Shown one piece after another: positions 5,637-11,882 of a stretch of DNA of 14,281 bases; the first letter of the stretch is position 1, and each line of letters starts with the position of its first letter. The position numbers were made by a program, and so were the translations under genes. Under the pieces are notes generated by a model. That model was given only the letters and a program-made list of their open reading frames with translations, was not told the origin of the DNA and did not search any database. The stretch covers positions 1 to 14,281 of the forward strand of contig JAQTUY010000034.1 in NCBI GenBank assembly GCA_028707105.1, written 5' to 3'. This DNA comes from Candidatus Omnitrophota bacterium. Its GTDB lineage: Bacteria; Omnitrophota; Koll11; Gygaellales; JAQTUY01.

Positions 5637-7796
5637 CTACTTAGCCTCCATAACGACTAAAGTTATGTCATCATACTGTTCGCGGGTGTCGATAAAGGAA
5701 TAGACCTCATTTTTAACGGAATTCATAAGTTCGATAGCGGGCTGCGAGCAATTCTTCGTTATTGATGTGATCAACCTGGGCAGCCCGAACATTTCTTCCT
5801 GGGGGTTCCTGGCCTCGGTTACTCCGTCAGTGTAAAGGACGACCTTATCCCCGAGATTAAGCGAGATCGATTTATCTTCCAGGAATTTGCCGATCTCGGG
5901 GATCATACCCAGCATAAAGCCGCCGGATTGCACGGCCTCTATTTTTCCGTCCGCTATACGGAAGATCAGGATATGCTCGTGCCCGGCTGAAGCGTAAGAT
6001 AATGTTTTTTGAAGGGCGTTCCACCTGAAATAGAGCATGGTCATGAATTTCTGGCCCCCTACGTGTTGATTCAGGATGCTGTTGGTGCGCATCAGGATCT
6101 CTTTGGGGGATGTTTGTTCCTGGGAGAGGGTGTGGACGGCGGTTTTAGCCATGGCCATTAAGAGCCCCGCGCCGACCCCTTTACCGGAAACGTCGCCGAT
6201 AACAACGGAGAGTTCGTCTTTATTCGGCAGGGTGATAAAATCGTAATAGTCCCCTCCTATTTCTTTCGCCGGCTGCATTAAGCCTTGCACGGAGAGGCCG
6301 GAAATATTCGGGGTTGAGTGCGGAAGCAGGTTCATCTGGATCTCCCTGCCAAGTTTCATCTCCTCAGCCAGCCTTTCTTTTTCGACGATGTCTTCATGGT
6401 GCATGGCGTTGTCGATGGTGATCCCGATCTGGCGGCCCATATTTTCCAACAGTTCGATATCCGTGATGGTGTAAGCCTGAAGGTTCTCTTTTTTCCCGAT
6501 ACCGACAACGGCATTGACCTTATCTTCCAAGAATACCGGGATGAGGATCTCCAGGGCATTTTCCTTTAAGAAGGTTGACGCGCTTTCTTTTATGCCTTCG
6601 TATTGCGGGTCAGCGTCTAACTGCTCTTTTTCAATGGCTTTTTGGCGTGTTTGCAGCCATTGGCTGACCGGTGAAGCCTGCGCTAATTTAACAGTTGGTT
6701 TCTTTTCTGTACCGACAAACTGTTCGTATCCAATACTGCCCGCTTCGATGTAATCGGATTGCCCGGGCTCTTGCACTAGCAGGAGGCCGTTGCGGATATA
6801 GATGACATCTTTAAGCTCTTTGAAAAGACGGGTAGACACCTGCTCGATGTTTAACTCGCTGCCTATCTTCTGCCCTATCTCTCCCAGGACTTTGTAGTAA
6901 TCGTATTTGCGGCGGCGGAAGAGATGGTCGATGCGCGGCTTGATCTTGGCGTAATACCATACCGAAAAGATTATTACCGCGCTTAACAAAGTCAACCTGG
7001 CGAGGGCGTTTAAAGAGTATATCCAATTTATGGAGAGCATTTCCGCCAGCCCGATCGGCAGGATCACGATCACTAATGTTAAGAGCCAGAGGATGGTCTT
7101 GTGGATGACCGTATCGATCTCCATCAGTTTATAACGGATGATGGTAAAGGCTATGATGGATATAAACGTGAACGCGCATAAATATCCGAAAGGATAGATC
7201 TGGAAGCCGTAATTAGGCAGGAAGTCGGCGCAGGCTCCGGTGTAAATGGTGTATCCGATAAGCAGGAGGATCATCTGGGTCAGCTGCAACGCGCTTAGCT
7301 CTTTTTTCTTGAATATCAGGACTAAGATATAAACTGTAAATACGACATTGACCTGGCCGATGAAATAAACCAGGAATAACGGGTGAAGTAAGCCCGCTTT
7401 GGGATAATAACCCCAGAAATATTTAGTGACGCTTACTATAACGAGGGGAGTAGCGATGATCAGCAGAGCAAACACTCCGCCAAGGATGTAAGTTATTTTA
7501 ATATAGGTCCTTAATTTTTTTTCGACTTTGCAGACGATAAAGGCATAATGGCAAATAGTAGCGGCAATGAAGGTTACTCCTATGTAGCCTACTTTTAACA
7601 GCCAATAAGCGGTTTTTTCGTCAGAAATGTTAAAGGCTATACCGTACATTATCTGCCAAAGCGTGCTGGTGCAGGCAAGGAAGAAGAATATCCGGTTGGG
7701 GACTCCTTTGGGGTTTTTAGTGAAGACAAAGATTCCCAACAGGATGAATAATGCTCCTACGATGAAATTAGGGATGGAATATGGGCTAATGCTCAT
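5637..7796 (-). CDS. Membrane 7TM-GAF-SpoIIE (PP2C) serine phosphatase
   Basis: 719 aa. Residues 1-225 hold about seven membrane segments like the N-terminal 7TM sensor region of some histidine kinases. Two more hydrophobic segments follow (about 233-255 and 264-283), then a GAF-like region (about 305-465) and a helical linker. The C-terminal PP2C/SpoIIE domain (about 485-717) has GGDYYDF (514-520), GDVSGKG (534-540), DGVTEARN (657-664) and QYDDITLV (707-714). Metal-ligand candidates are Asp516, Asp535, Asp657 and Asp710, so it should be active. Such phosphatases dephosphorylate STAS anti-sigma-factor antagonists, and the gene directly upstream (23-bp gap) encodes one. AAGGGG lies before the ATG. 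No kinase domain is present in this protein. The signal sensed is unknown. Confidence 0.92.
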   Translation of the reverse strand: MSISPYSIPNFIVGALFILLGIFVFTKNPKGVPNRIFFFLACTSTLWQIMYGIAFNISDEKTAYWLLKVGYIGVTFIAATICHYAFIVCKVEKKLRTYIKITYILGGVFALLIIATPLVIVSVTKYFWGYYPKAGLLHPLFLVYFIGQVNVVFTVYILVLIFKKKELSALQLTQMILLLIGYTIYTGACADFLPNYGFQIYPFGYLCAFTFISIIAFTIIRYKLMEIDTVIHKTILWLLTLVIVILPIGLAEMLSINWIYSLNALARLTLLSAVIIFSVWYYAKIKPRIDHLFRRRKYDYYKVLGEIGQKIGSELNIEQVSTRLFKELKDVIYIRNGLLLVQEPGQSDYIEAGSIGYEQFVGTEKKPTVKLAQASPVSQWLQTRQKAIEKEQLDADPQYEGIKESASTFLKENALEILIPVFLEDKVNAVVGIGKKENLQAYTITDIELLENMGRQIGITIDNAMHHEDIVEKERLAEEMKLGREIQMNLLPHSTPNISGLSVQGLMQPAKEIGGDYYDFITLPNKDELSVVIGDVSGKGVGAGLLMAMAKTAVHTLSQEQTSPKEILMRTNSILNQHVGGQKFMTMLYFRWNALQKTLSYASAGHEHILIFRIADGKIEAVQSGGFMLGMIPEIGKFLEDKSISLNLGDKVVLYTDGVTEARNPQEEMFGLPRLITSITKNCSQPAIELMNSVKNEVYSFIDTREQYDDITLVVMEAK

Positions 7797-7819
7797 TATG
7801 GCGTTTCCCCTTGGCAGGA

Positions 7820-8185
7820 TTACTTCCTGTAACTCTCTATGGCGTCATCCACGTTCTTGTATACCTGCAGGACCTTGAGGGCTCCGCAGACTTCCATGAT
7901 CTCATGGATGAACTCACTTGGGTTGACCACGAATTTAAAGGTGCCGTTCTCGTCTTTTAACTTGAGGGCGTAGTGCATCAGACGGGCAAGGCCGGTTGAG
8001 TTGAAGTAGCTTAATTTCAGACAGTCGATGATGAAGTCTTTACGCTTGTCCTGGGTGAACATACCGTCTAAGGGCTCTTCTATCTGGGGGGTGGTCAAGT
8101 CATCCAACATTCCGTCGAGCTGGACAACGGCAATCCTTTTCGGGCTGGTAAGCTCCCTGATGTTCAGGGCTATAGTCCTTTGCAC
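7820..8185 (-). CDS. STAS-domain anti-sigma factor antagonist
   Basis: A 121-aa STAS protein of the SpoIIAA/RsbV type. It starts with GTG, supported by an ideal AAGGAGG five bases upstream. The fold is recognisable from VVQLDGMLDDLTTPQIEEPLDGM, then FIIDCLKLSYFNSTGLARLM, then the C-terminal FIHEIMEVCGALKVLQVYKNVDDAIES. The usual DSSG phosphorylation motif reads Asn-Ser-Thr-Gly (62-65), so Thr64 takes the position of the classical phosphoserine. The protein should be the target of the PP2C phosphatase encoded next. The matching anti-sigma kinase (RsbW/SpoIIAB-like) is absent from the window. First gene of the operon. Confidence 0.9.
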   Translation of the reverse strand: MQRTIALNIRELTSPKRIAVVQLDGMLDDLTTPQIEEPLDGMFTQDKRKDFIIDCLKLSYFNSTGLARLMHYALKLKDENGTFKFVVNPSEFIHEIMEVCGALKVLQVYKNVDDAIESYRK

Positions 8186-8222
8186 TTAGTCCTCCTTGTA
8201 GGGGTAGTGGGTGTAGAAATAA

Positions 8223-8237
8223 GCTTATCCGATAAGC
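8223..8237. promoter_or_regulatory. 15-bp palindrome in the leader of the STAS operon
   Basis: GCTTATC-C-GATAAGC is a perfect 7-bp inverted repeat around one base, in the predicted 5' untranslated region about 38 bp upstream of the STAS start. Its position just downstream of the promoter fits an operator for a dimeric repressor, or a small leader hairpin. No second copy was noticed in the window. Confidence 0.4.
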
Positions 8238-8268
8238 GTTAAAACAATGAATAGCAATATTTTAATAA

Positions 8269-8296
8269 ATTATATAATAACTGTACTAAAAAGCAA
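8269..8296 (-). promoter_or_regulatory. Sigma70-type promoter for the STAS-PP2C operon
   Basis: On the minus strand, TTGCTT (8296..8291) and a perfect TATAAT (8274..8269) are spaced 16 bp apart in an AT-rich stretch. Transcription would start near 8262, giving a leader of about 75 nt before the GTG start. Confidence 0.7.
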
Positions 8297-8336
8297 GCAT
8301 ATTTTTGTTAGAAATCCGCTTCCCATACGTCTATTA

Positions 8337-8391
8337 TTAATGAGCACATGACTTACGGAAGCGAAGCGACGTAAGTCATTGTGCGAATTAA
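8337..8391. repeat. Long imperfect inverted repeat upstream of yifB
   Basis: A perfect 10-bp core (ATGACTTACG at 8348-8357 and CGTAAGTCAT at 8370-8379) is extended by GCAC/GTGC (8344-8347 and 8381-8384, one bulged base). After a 2-bp mismatch it continues with TTAAT/ATTAA (8337-8341 and 8387-8391). The 12-nt loop is itself repetitive (GAAGC twice, then GA). There is no terminal T-run, so it is not a typical terminator. It could be a REP-like or miniature mobile palindrome, an RNA hairpin in the yifB leader, or a protein-binding site. Confidence 0.75.
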
Positions 8392-8428
8392 TCCTTTTCC
8401 AATCTCTTTACTTGTCAAGGAAAAGGAT
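8391..8428. repeat. Second inverted repeat upstream of yifB
   Basis: ATCCTTTTCC (8391-8400) and GGAAAAGGAT (8419-8428) form a perfect 10-bp stem with an 18-nt loop, abutting the preceding inverted repeat. The loop and adjoining arm carry a minus-strand TTGACA (8418..8413) resembling the -35 and spacer of the rpsU promoter. Confidence 0.65.
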
Positions 8429-8485
8429 AAGTTGTTCTCCCTCTTTTTTCTTGTCAATAGGAGGGATAATTAAGGAGGCTTTCAT

Positions 8486-10018
8486 ATGCTTGCCAAAGCG
8501 CATAGTTTTGGGTTAATAGGGATCGAGGCTTATCCGCTTGAAATAGAGATAGATATATCTTCGGGCCTGCCGGCGGTAAATTTGATCGGGCTCCCCTGCC
8601 CCGCTATTAAAGAAAGCAAGAACCGGCTTAAACCCGCTATTAAGAACAGCGGTTTTTCCTGGCCGGCGGAAAGGATCACCATTAATTTAACTCCTTCAGA
8701 TATTAAAAAAGAGGGGACTTCTTTTGACCTGGCGATAGCTTTGGGCATCCTGTCTGCCTGCGGGAAATTAGACAGGGAAAGGCTGGAAGAATATGTTATT
8801 TTGGGAGAAGTTTCTCTGGATGGGGCTATAAGGCCCGTCAAAGGGATATTGCCGATAGTAATGCTGATGCGTAAGCTTAAAAAAAAGAAGATCATCCTGC
8901 CTGAAGGAAATGCCAGGGAGGCCGGACTTATTGCCGATATTGATATTTATCCGGTAAAGACCCTGAAGGCGGCAGCGCTTTTTATCAATGATCCTGATCT
9001 GATGGCGCCGTTTAAGACGGAATTAAAAGAGGTTTTTATGAACCGGCGCGCAGCCGAAATAGATTTTAGCGATGTCAAGGGCCAGCAGTGCGCTAAACGC
9101 GCTTTGGAGGTGGCAGCCGCGGGGGGCCATAACGTGCTGATGATCGGGCCTCCCGGAAACGGCAAGAGCATGCTCGCCAAAAGGATCACGACTATTATCC
9201 CCGATATGAGCCTGGATGAGGCCCTGGAAATAACCCGCGTTCATTCCGTTGCCGGGATAGCACCGTTAAATGAGGGGCTGGTGACTCAAAGGCCTTTCCG
9301 CCAGGTGCATCATACCGTGTCCGCTCCGGCGCTCGTCGGGGGCGGGGCTCTTTTGAAACCCGGCGAGATAACCTTAAGCCATCACGGGGTGCTTTTCATG
9401 GACGAGCTTCCCGAATTTCACCGTGACTGCCTGGAAGCATTAAGGCAGCCTTTAGAAGACGGCTATATCCGTATCAGCCGGATGAGCGGCTCGATGGTCT
9501 TCCCTTCTTCTTTTATGCTGGTGGCGGCAATGAATCCCTGCCCCTGCGGCTATTATAGCGATCCTCAGAGGGCCTGCAGGTGCAATCCGAATAAGATCCA
9601 AAGTTATATGAATAAGGTATCCGGGCCGCTATTAGACAGGATCGACATACATATAAATATCCCGTCGATAAAATATCAGGAGTTAAGCGGTTCAAATAGC
9701 GGCGAGTCTTCTTTGGCGATCCGGGCCCGGGTAGAAAAGGCGCGCGCGATGCAGCGGGAGCGGTTCAAAGAAGAAAGCATATTCTATAATGCCCAGATGA
9801 GCAGCCGGCTGATCAGGAAATATTGCCTGCTTGATCAAGGCGCCGTAGAGTTACTGAAGATGGCGATGTCGGAATTGGGGTTTTCGGCCAGGGCCTATGA
9901 TAAGATCCTTAAAGCCGCGCGCACGATCGCGGATCTGGCAGGTTCAGAAGATATCCTGGAAGAGCACATTTCGGAAGCTATCCAGTATCGTTCTCTTGAT
10001 AGGAGTTTTATCGCTTGA
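8486..10018 (+). CDS. yifB: YifB/ComM-type Mg-chelatase-like AAA+ ATPase
   Basis: 510 aa, the usual family length. The N-terminal Lon-protease-like (ChlI) domain (about 1-165) has GIEAYPLEIEIDISSGLPAVNLIGLP. The central AAA+ domain has Walker A GPPGNGKS (221-228), Walker B VLFMDE (302-307), a cysteine cluster NPCPCG...ACRCNP (Cys352, 354, 364, 366), and GPLLDRIDIHI (about 380-390). The C-terminal Mg_chelatase_C domain (about 410-508) has FSARAYDKILKAARTIADLAG. The Haemophilus homologue ComM is a branch-migration helicase that helps integrate transforming DNA; a similar role is possible here. Start ATG is set by AAGGAGG 7 nt upstream. It is transcribed alone on the plus strand, and its stop lies 12 bp before the RAYT element. 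Confidence 0.95.
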   Translation: MLAKAHSFGLIGIEAYPLEIEIDISSGLPAVNLIGLPCPAIKESKNRLKPAIKNSGFSWPAERITINLTPSDIKKEGTSFDLAIALGILSACGKLDRERLEEYVILGEVSLDGAIRPVKGILPIVMLMRKLKKKKIILPEGNAREAGLIADIDIYPVKTLKAAALFINDPDLMAPFKTELKEVFMNRRAAEIDFSDVKGQQCAKRALEVAAAGGHNVLMIGPPGNGKSMLAKRITTIIPDMSLDEALEITRVHSVAGIAPLNEGLVTQRPFRQVHHTVSAPALVGGGALLKPGEITLSHHGVLFMDELPEFHRDCLEALRQPLEDGYIRISRMSGSMVFPSSFMLVAAMNPCPCGYYSDPQRACRCNPNKIQSYMNKVSGPLLDRIDIHINIPSIKYQELSGSNSGESSLAIRARVEKARAMQRERFKEESIFYNAQMSSRLIRKYCLLDQGAVELLKMAMSELGFSARAYDKILKAARTIADLAGSEDILEEHISEAIQYRSLDRSFIA

Positions 10019-10020
10019 AT

Positions 10021-10046
10021 AAAAAAACCTTGGAAACTGTTTCCAA
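10021..10046 (-). terminator. Possible terminator formed by the outer left palindrome
   Basis: Read on the minus strand, the palindrome TTGGAAACAGTTTCCAA (10046..10030) is followed by GG and seven T (10027..10021), which gives a short hairpin plus U-tract. It could stop exbBD read-through across the RAYT element before it runs antisense into yifB. Confidence 0.45.
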
Positions 10047-10087
10047 CCTAAGAAGGAAACAGTTTCCATTTTGTTCGGGACAGTGGG
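10030..10087 (+). repeat. Left REP-like end of the RAYT element
   Basis: Contains palindromes TTGGAAACTGTTTCCAA (10030-10046) and GGAAACAGTTTCC (10055-10067), then ATTTT and GGGACAGTGGG up to 10087. It pairs as an inverted repeat with 10594-10651. Confidence 0.9.
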
Positions 10088-10106
10088 TATAGCGAAAGGA
10101 GTTATA

Positions 10107-10586
10107 ATGGTTAAAACAAGATTATTAATTAGTAGCGCCTGTTATCATATTTACGCCAGGGGCAATCAAAGACAACGAGTGTTTATAAACAGAGCCGACT
10201 ATATTTTTTACCTGAGCAAGCTAAAGTTATATAAGAAGAGATATTCGATAGCCCTATATGGGTATTGCCTTATGCCGAATCATATTCATTTGATAATAGA
10301 GCCTCATGATCCATACGCTTTACCTAGATTTATGCAATGTTTGCATCGTTCTTACACGGCTTACTATAATAGAGAATACAAGAAAGTCGGACATGTTTGG
10401 CAAGGAAGATTTAAGGATAAAGTAATAACTAAAGATGAATATATGATTGGCTGTATTGCATACGTTGAGCAAAATCCAATACGGGCAAATTTAGCTCAGC
10501 ATATAGGATTGTATGAATTTAGTAGTTATCCGGAAAGAAATTATGATAATGTGGGCTTTAAAATGCTGGATAAGTTAATATTATAA
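10107..10586 (+). CDS. REP-associated tyrosine transposase (Y1, HUH superfamily)
   Basis: A 159-aa Y1 transposase of the IS200-like/RAYT group. The frame opens at TTG 10071 inside the left repeat, but ATG 10107 is preferred because AAAGGAG sits five bases before it. Key motifs (numbered from that ATG): YHIYARGNQRQ (13-23), the HUH metal site MPNHIHLI with His59 and His61, GHVWQGRFKD (95-104), and IAYVEQNPIRANL, whose Tyr119 is the likely nucleophile. These enzymes cut and join single-stranded DNA at REP hairpins. All catalytic residues are intact, so it may be functional. Codon use and AT-richness differ from the surrounding genes, consistent with transfer or separate selection. Confidence 0.93.
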   Translation: MVKTRLLISSACYHIYARGNQRQRVFINRADYIFYLSKLKLYKKRYSIALYGYCLMPNHIHLIIEPHDPYALPRFMQCLHRSYTAYYNREYKKVGHVWQGRFKDKVITKDEYMIGCIAYVEQNPIRANLAQHIGLYEFSSYPERNYDNVGFKMLDKLIL

Positions 10587-10593
10587 CTATGTG

Positions 10594-10651
10594 CCCACTG
10601 TCCTGTTTAAAATGGAAACAGTTTCCTCTTTGGGTTGGAAACTGTTTCCAA
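10594..10651 (-). repeat. Right REP-like end of the RAYT element
   Basis: Contains GGAAACAGTTTCC (10614-10626) and TTGGAAACTGTTTCCAA (10635-10651), preceded by CCCACTGTCC (10594-10603). As the inverted copy of 10030-10087 it differs at nine positions. Two of these are the central bases of the palindromes and do not affect pairing of the arms. Confidence 0.9.
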
Positions 10652-10654
10652 GAA

Positions 10655-11068
10655 TTACTTTTCTTTTGTTGCGGCGATATCGAGCCTGGTTATGCCCAGG
10701 TCGCTGAGTATATCCAGCACTTCCACTATATCCTTAAAGCGGACCAGCCTGTCGGAGCGCAGGATAACCGCAAGGTCCGGGTTATTACGGTACATTGTGG
10801 ACATCTTATCTTTTAGTTCCTGTTTGGTAGTGATCTTCTCGTCAAGGTATACTGAGCCCTCGGTTGTTATCGTAATGTAGGCCATCAGGTGTTTGGCGCC
10901 TTCCAGGGGCTTGCCGCTGTTGGCTTGGGGGAGTTTTACTTTGATGCTGGATTGGGATATTAAAGGAGTGGTTATCATGAATATTACCAGCAAGACCAGG
11001 ATGACGTCGGTAAAAGGAGTGATGTTGATTTCCGATACTAATCTTTGTTTTCTGGGTTTTAAGTTCAT
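10655..11068 (-). CDS. exbD: ExbD/TolR-type biopolymer transport protein
   Basis: A 137-aa protein with one N-terminal membrane segment (about 21-40) beginning with the conserved INITPFTDVILVLLVIFM. Asp21 corresponds to the essential membrane Asp25 of E. coli ExbD. The periplasmic domain (about 45-133) has VKLPQANSGKP, VYLDEKITTKQEL and LVRFKDIVEVLDILSDLGI. Together with ExbB it forms a proton-driven motor that powers TonB, or TolA in the TolQR version. Its ATG overlaps the exbB stop (ATGA). The stop codon is 4 bp from the RAYT element. ExbD and TolR cannot be separated with certainty, but no tolA, tolB or pal gene is nearby. Confidence 0.9.
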   Translation of the reverse strand: MNLKPRKQRLVSEINITPFTDVILVLLVIFMITTPLISQSSIKVKLPQANSGKPLEGAKHLMAYITITTEGSVYLDEKITTKQELKDKMSTMYRNNPDLAVILRSDRLVRFKDIVEVLDILSDLGITRLDIAATKEK

Positions 11069-11682
11069 TTCTGTTTGATATTAAGCATGTCCAGTATTTC
11101 GGAGGCGCTTAGTTCCATGTCCGTGATAAAGCCGTCTACCTTCTTGACAAAATAGTTATAGGCGATGACTGCCGGGACGGCGACGCACAAGCCGGCTGCC
11201 GTGCATATCAGAGCTTCCGATATGCCGTTAATAACGATATTGATCCCGCCGGAGTCGCTCTGCGAAATATCATGGAAGGCCCTGATGATGCCCAGGACTG
11301 TGCCGAAAAGCCCGATGTAGACCGCGGTACTTCCTATGGTGCCTACTATGCTGGTATAATGTTCCAGCTTGACCGTCTCTATCGTCACTTCCCTTTCCAT
11401 GGTGTTGGATATTACGACTTCATTGTGGCCGTATAAAGTAAGCCCGGAAAAAACGACGCTGGAAAACGGGGTATCGGTGTGCTCGGAAAGTTCCAGGGCT
11501 TTTTTCACGTTGCCCTTTTCCAGTTCTTTGGCGATGCCTTTCATAAACTCCAGCCTTTTTATTTTTGACCTCGAGCGGTAATACAGGTATCTTTCTATGA
11601 TAATAGCCAGCGATATGGTCGATAACAGTAAGAGGATGTAAAGCGTAAAACCGCCGGCCTTAAATAGCTGCAAGAATGACAT
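11065..11682 (-). CDS. exbB: ExbB/TolQ/MotA-family proton channel protein
   Basis: A 205-aa protein with three membrane segments (about 12-30, 112-134 and 156-178), the MotA/TolQ/ExbB topology. Conserved features include ERYLYYRSR after the first segment, the cytoplasmic KKALELSEHTDTPFSSVV region, IGLFGTVLGIIRAF (123-136) and GISEALICTAAGLCVAVPAVIAYN (153-176). It is the pentameric stator partner of ExbD. The start is fixed by AAGGAGG about seven bases upstream, behind a perfect TATAAT. It forms a two-gene operon with exbD. The tonB-like gene about 7 kb away may be its client. Confidence 0.9.
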   Translation of the reverse strand: MSFLQLFKAGGFTLYILLLLSTISLAIIIERYLYYRSRSKIKRLEFMKGIAKELEKGNVKKALELSEHTDTPFSSVVFSGLTLYGHNEVVISNTMEREVTIETVKLEHYTSIVGTIGSTAVYIGLFGTVLGIIRAFHDISQSDSGGINIVINGISEALICTAAGLCVAVPAVIAYNYFVKKVDGFITDMELSASEILDMLNIKQK

Positions 11683-11710
11683 TTGAAGACCTCCTTTTTA
11701 AATTTCATCA

Positions 11711-11737
11711 ATTATATCACAATCAGGCTTTTAGCAA
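11711..11737 (-). promoter_or_regulatory. Promoter for exbB-exbD (extended -10 type)
   Basis: On the minus strand, a perfect TATAAT (11716..11711) is preceded by TGA, which gives the TGN extended -10 motif. A weak -35 candidate TTGCTA (11737..11732) lies 15 bp upstream. Transcription would start near 11704. Confidence 0.65.
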
Positions 11738-11768
11738 CACAAAATATTACGGGATCATATTTTTTGGG

Positions 11769-11877
11769 CCGCGGGGGATTTTATACTTTCGTGGCCGCAA
11801 AACTGCGCCATTAATGGCGCGGATGAAGCTTGGCCACTCAAGTATTTCGGTAAGAAACGATGGGTTTTAGCCCGTGG
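11769..11877 (+). ncRNA. Candidate structured RNA (orphan; possible HEARO/IscB omega-RNA-like)
   Basis: About 110 nt in a 200-bp gene-free gap, with nested complementarity. The closing stem is CCGCGGG/CCCGTGG (11769-11775 and 11871-11877, complete if one G·U is allowed on the plus strand). Inside are ATACTT/AAGTAT (11783-11788 and 11840-11845), a 2x2 TC/TC internal loop, GTGGCC/GGCCAC (11791-11796 and 11832-11837), and a perfect palindrome GCGCCATTAATGGCGC (11805-11820). GCAAAAC (11797-11803) could form a pseudoknot with GTTTTAGC (11864-11871). The G·U pair favours the plus strand as the transcript. A GGAG follows at the 3' end, as in RNAs that end just before an ORF, but no ORF follows. Family assignment is a guess. 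Confidence 0.5.
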
Positions 11878-11882
11878 AGTAT

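Larger units (their letters stand above)
8186..8485. other. Divergent intergenic region between the STAS gene and yifB
   Basis: 300 bp without a convincing gene. It holds the STAS-operon promoter and leader with a palindrome (8223-8237), two adjacent inverted repeats (8337-8391 and 8391-8428), and a direct repeat CTTGTCAA (8411-8418 and 8450-8457). The yifB ribosome site AAGGAGG lies at 8472-8478, 7 nt before its ATG. I could not find a convincing plus-strand promoter for yifB. Confidence 0.8.
10030..10651 (+). mobile_element. RAYT element with REP-like inverted ends (622 bp)
   Basis: A single Y1-transposase gene is bracketed by two 58-bp segments in inverted orientation that match at 49 of 58 positions without gaps. 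Each end has an outer 17-bp palindrome (TTGGAAACWGTTTCCAA), an inner 13-bp palindrome (GGAAACWGTTTCC), an ATTTT tract and GGACAGTGGG facing the gene. This is the layout of a REP-associated tyrosine transposase with its own paired REP palindromes. The unit fits exactly between two convergent 3' ends: 12 bp after the yifB stop and 4 bp before the exbD stop. No flanking target duplication is evident, as expected of HUH Y1 transposition. The interior is visibly more AT-rich than its neighbours. Confidence 0.88.

Noticed and set aside
10071..10106. TTG start for the transposase inside the left repeat
   Set aside because: A good ribosome site (AAAGGAG) sits five bases before ATG 10107, and the upstream codons belong to the element's terminal repeat.
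10030..10651. CRISPR array from the four GGAAACWGTTTCC repeats
   Set aside because: The repeats are palindromes in two inverted pairs at the ends of a transposase gene, not regularly spaced direct repeats, and no cas genes are present.
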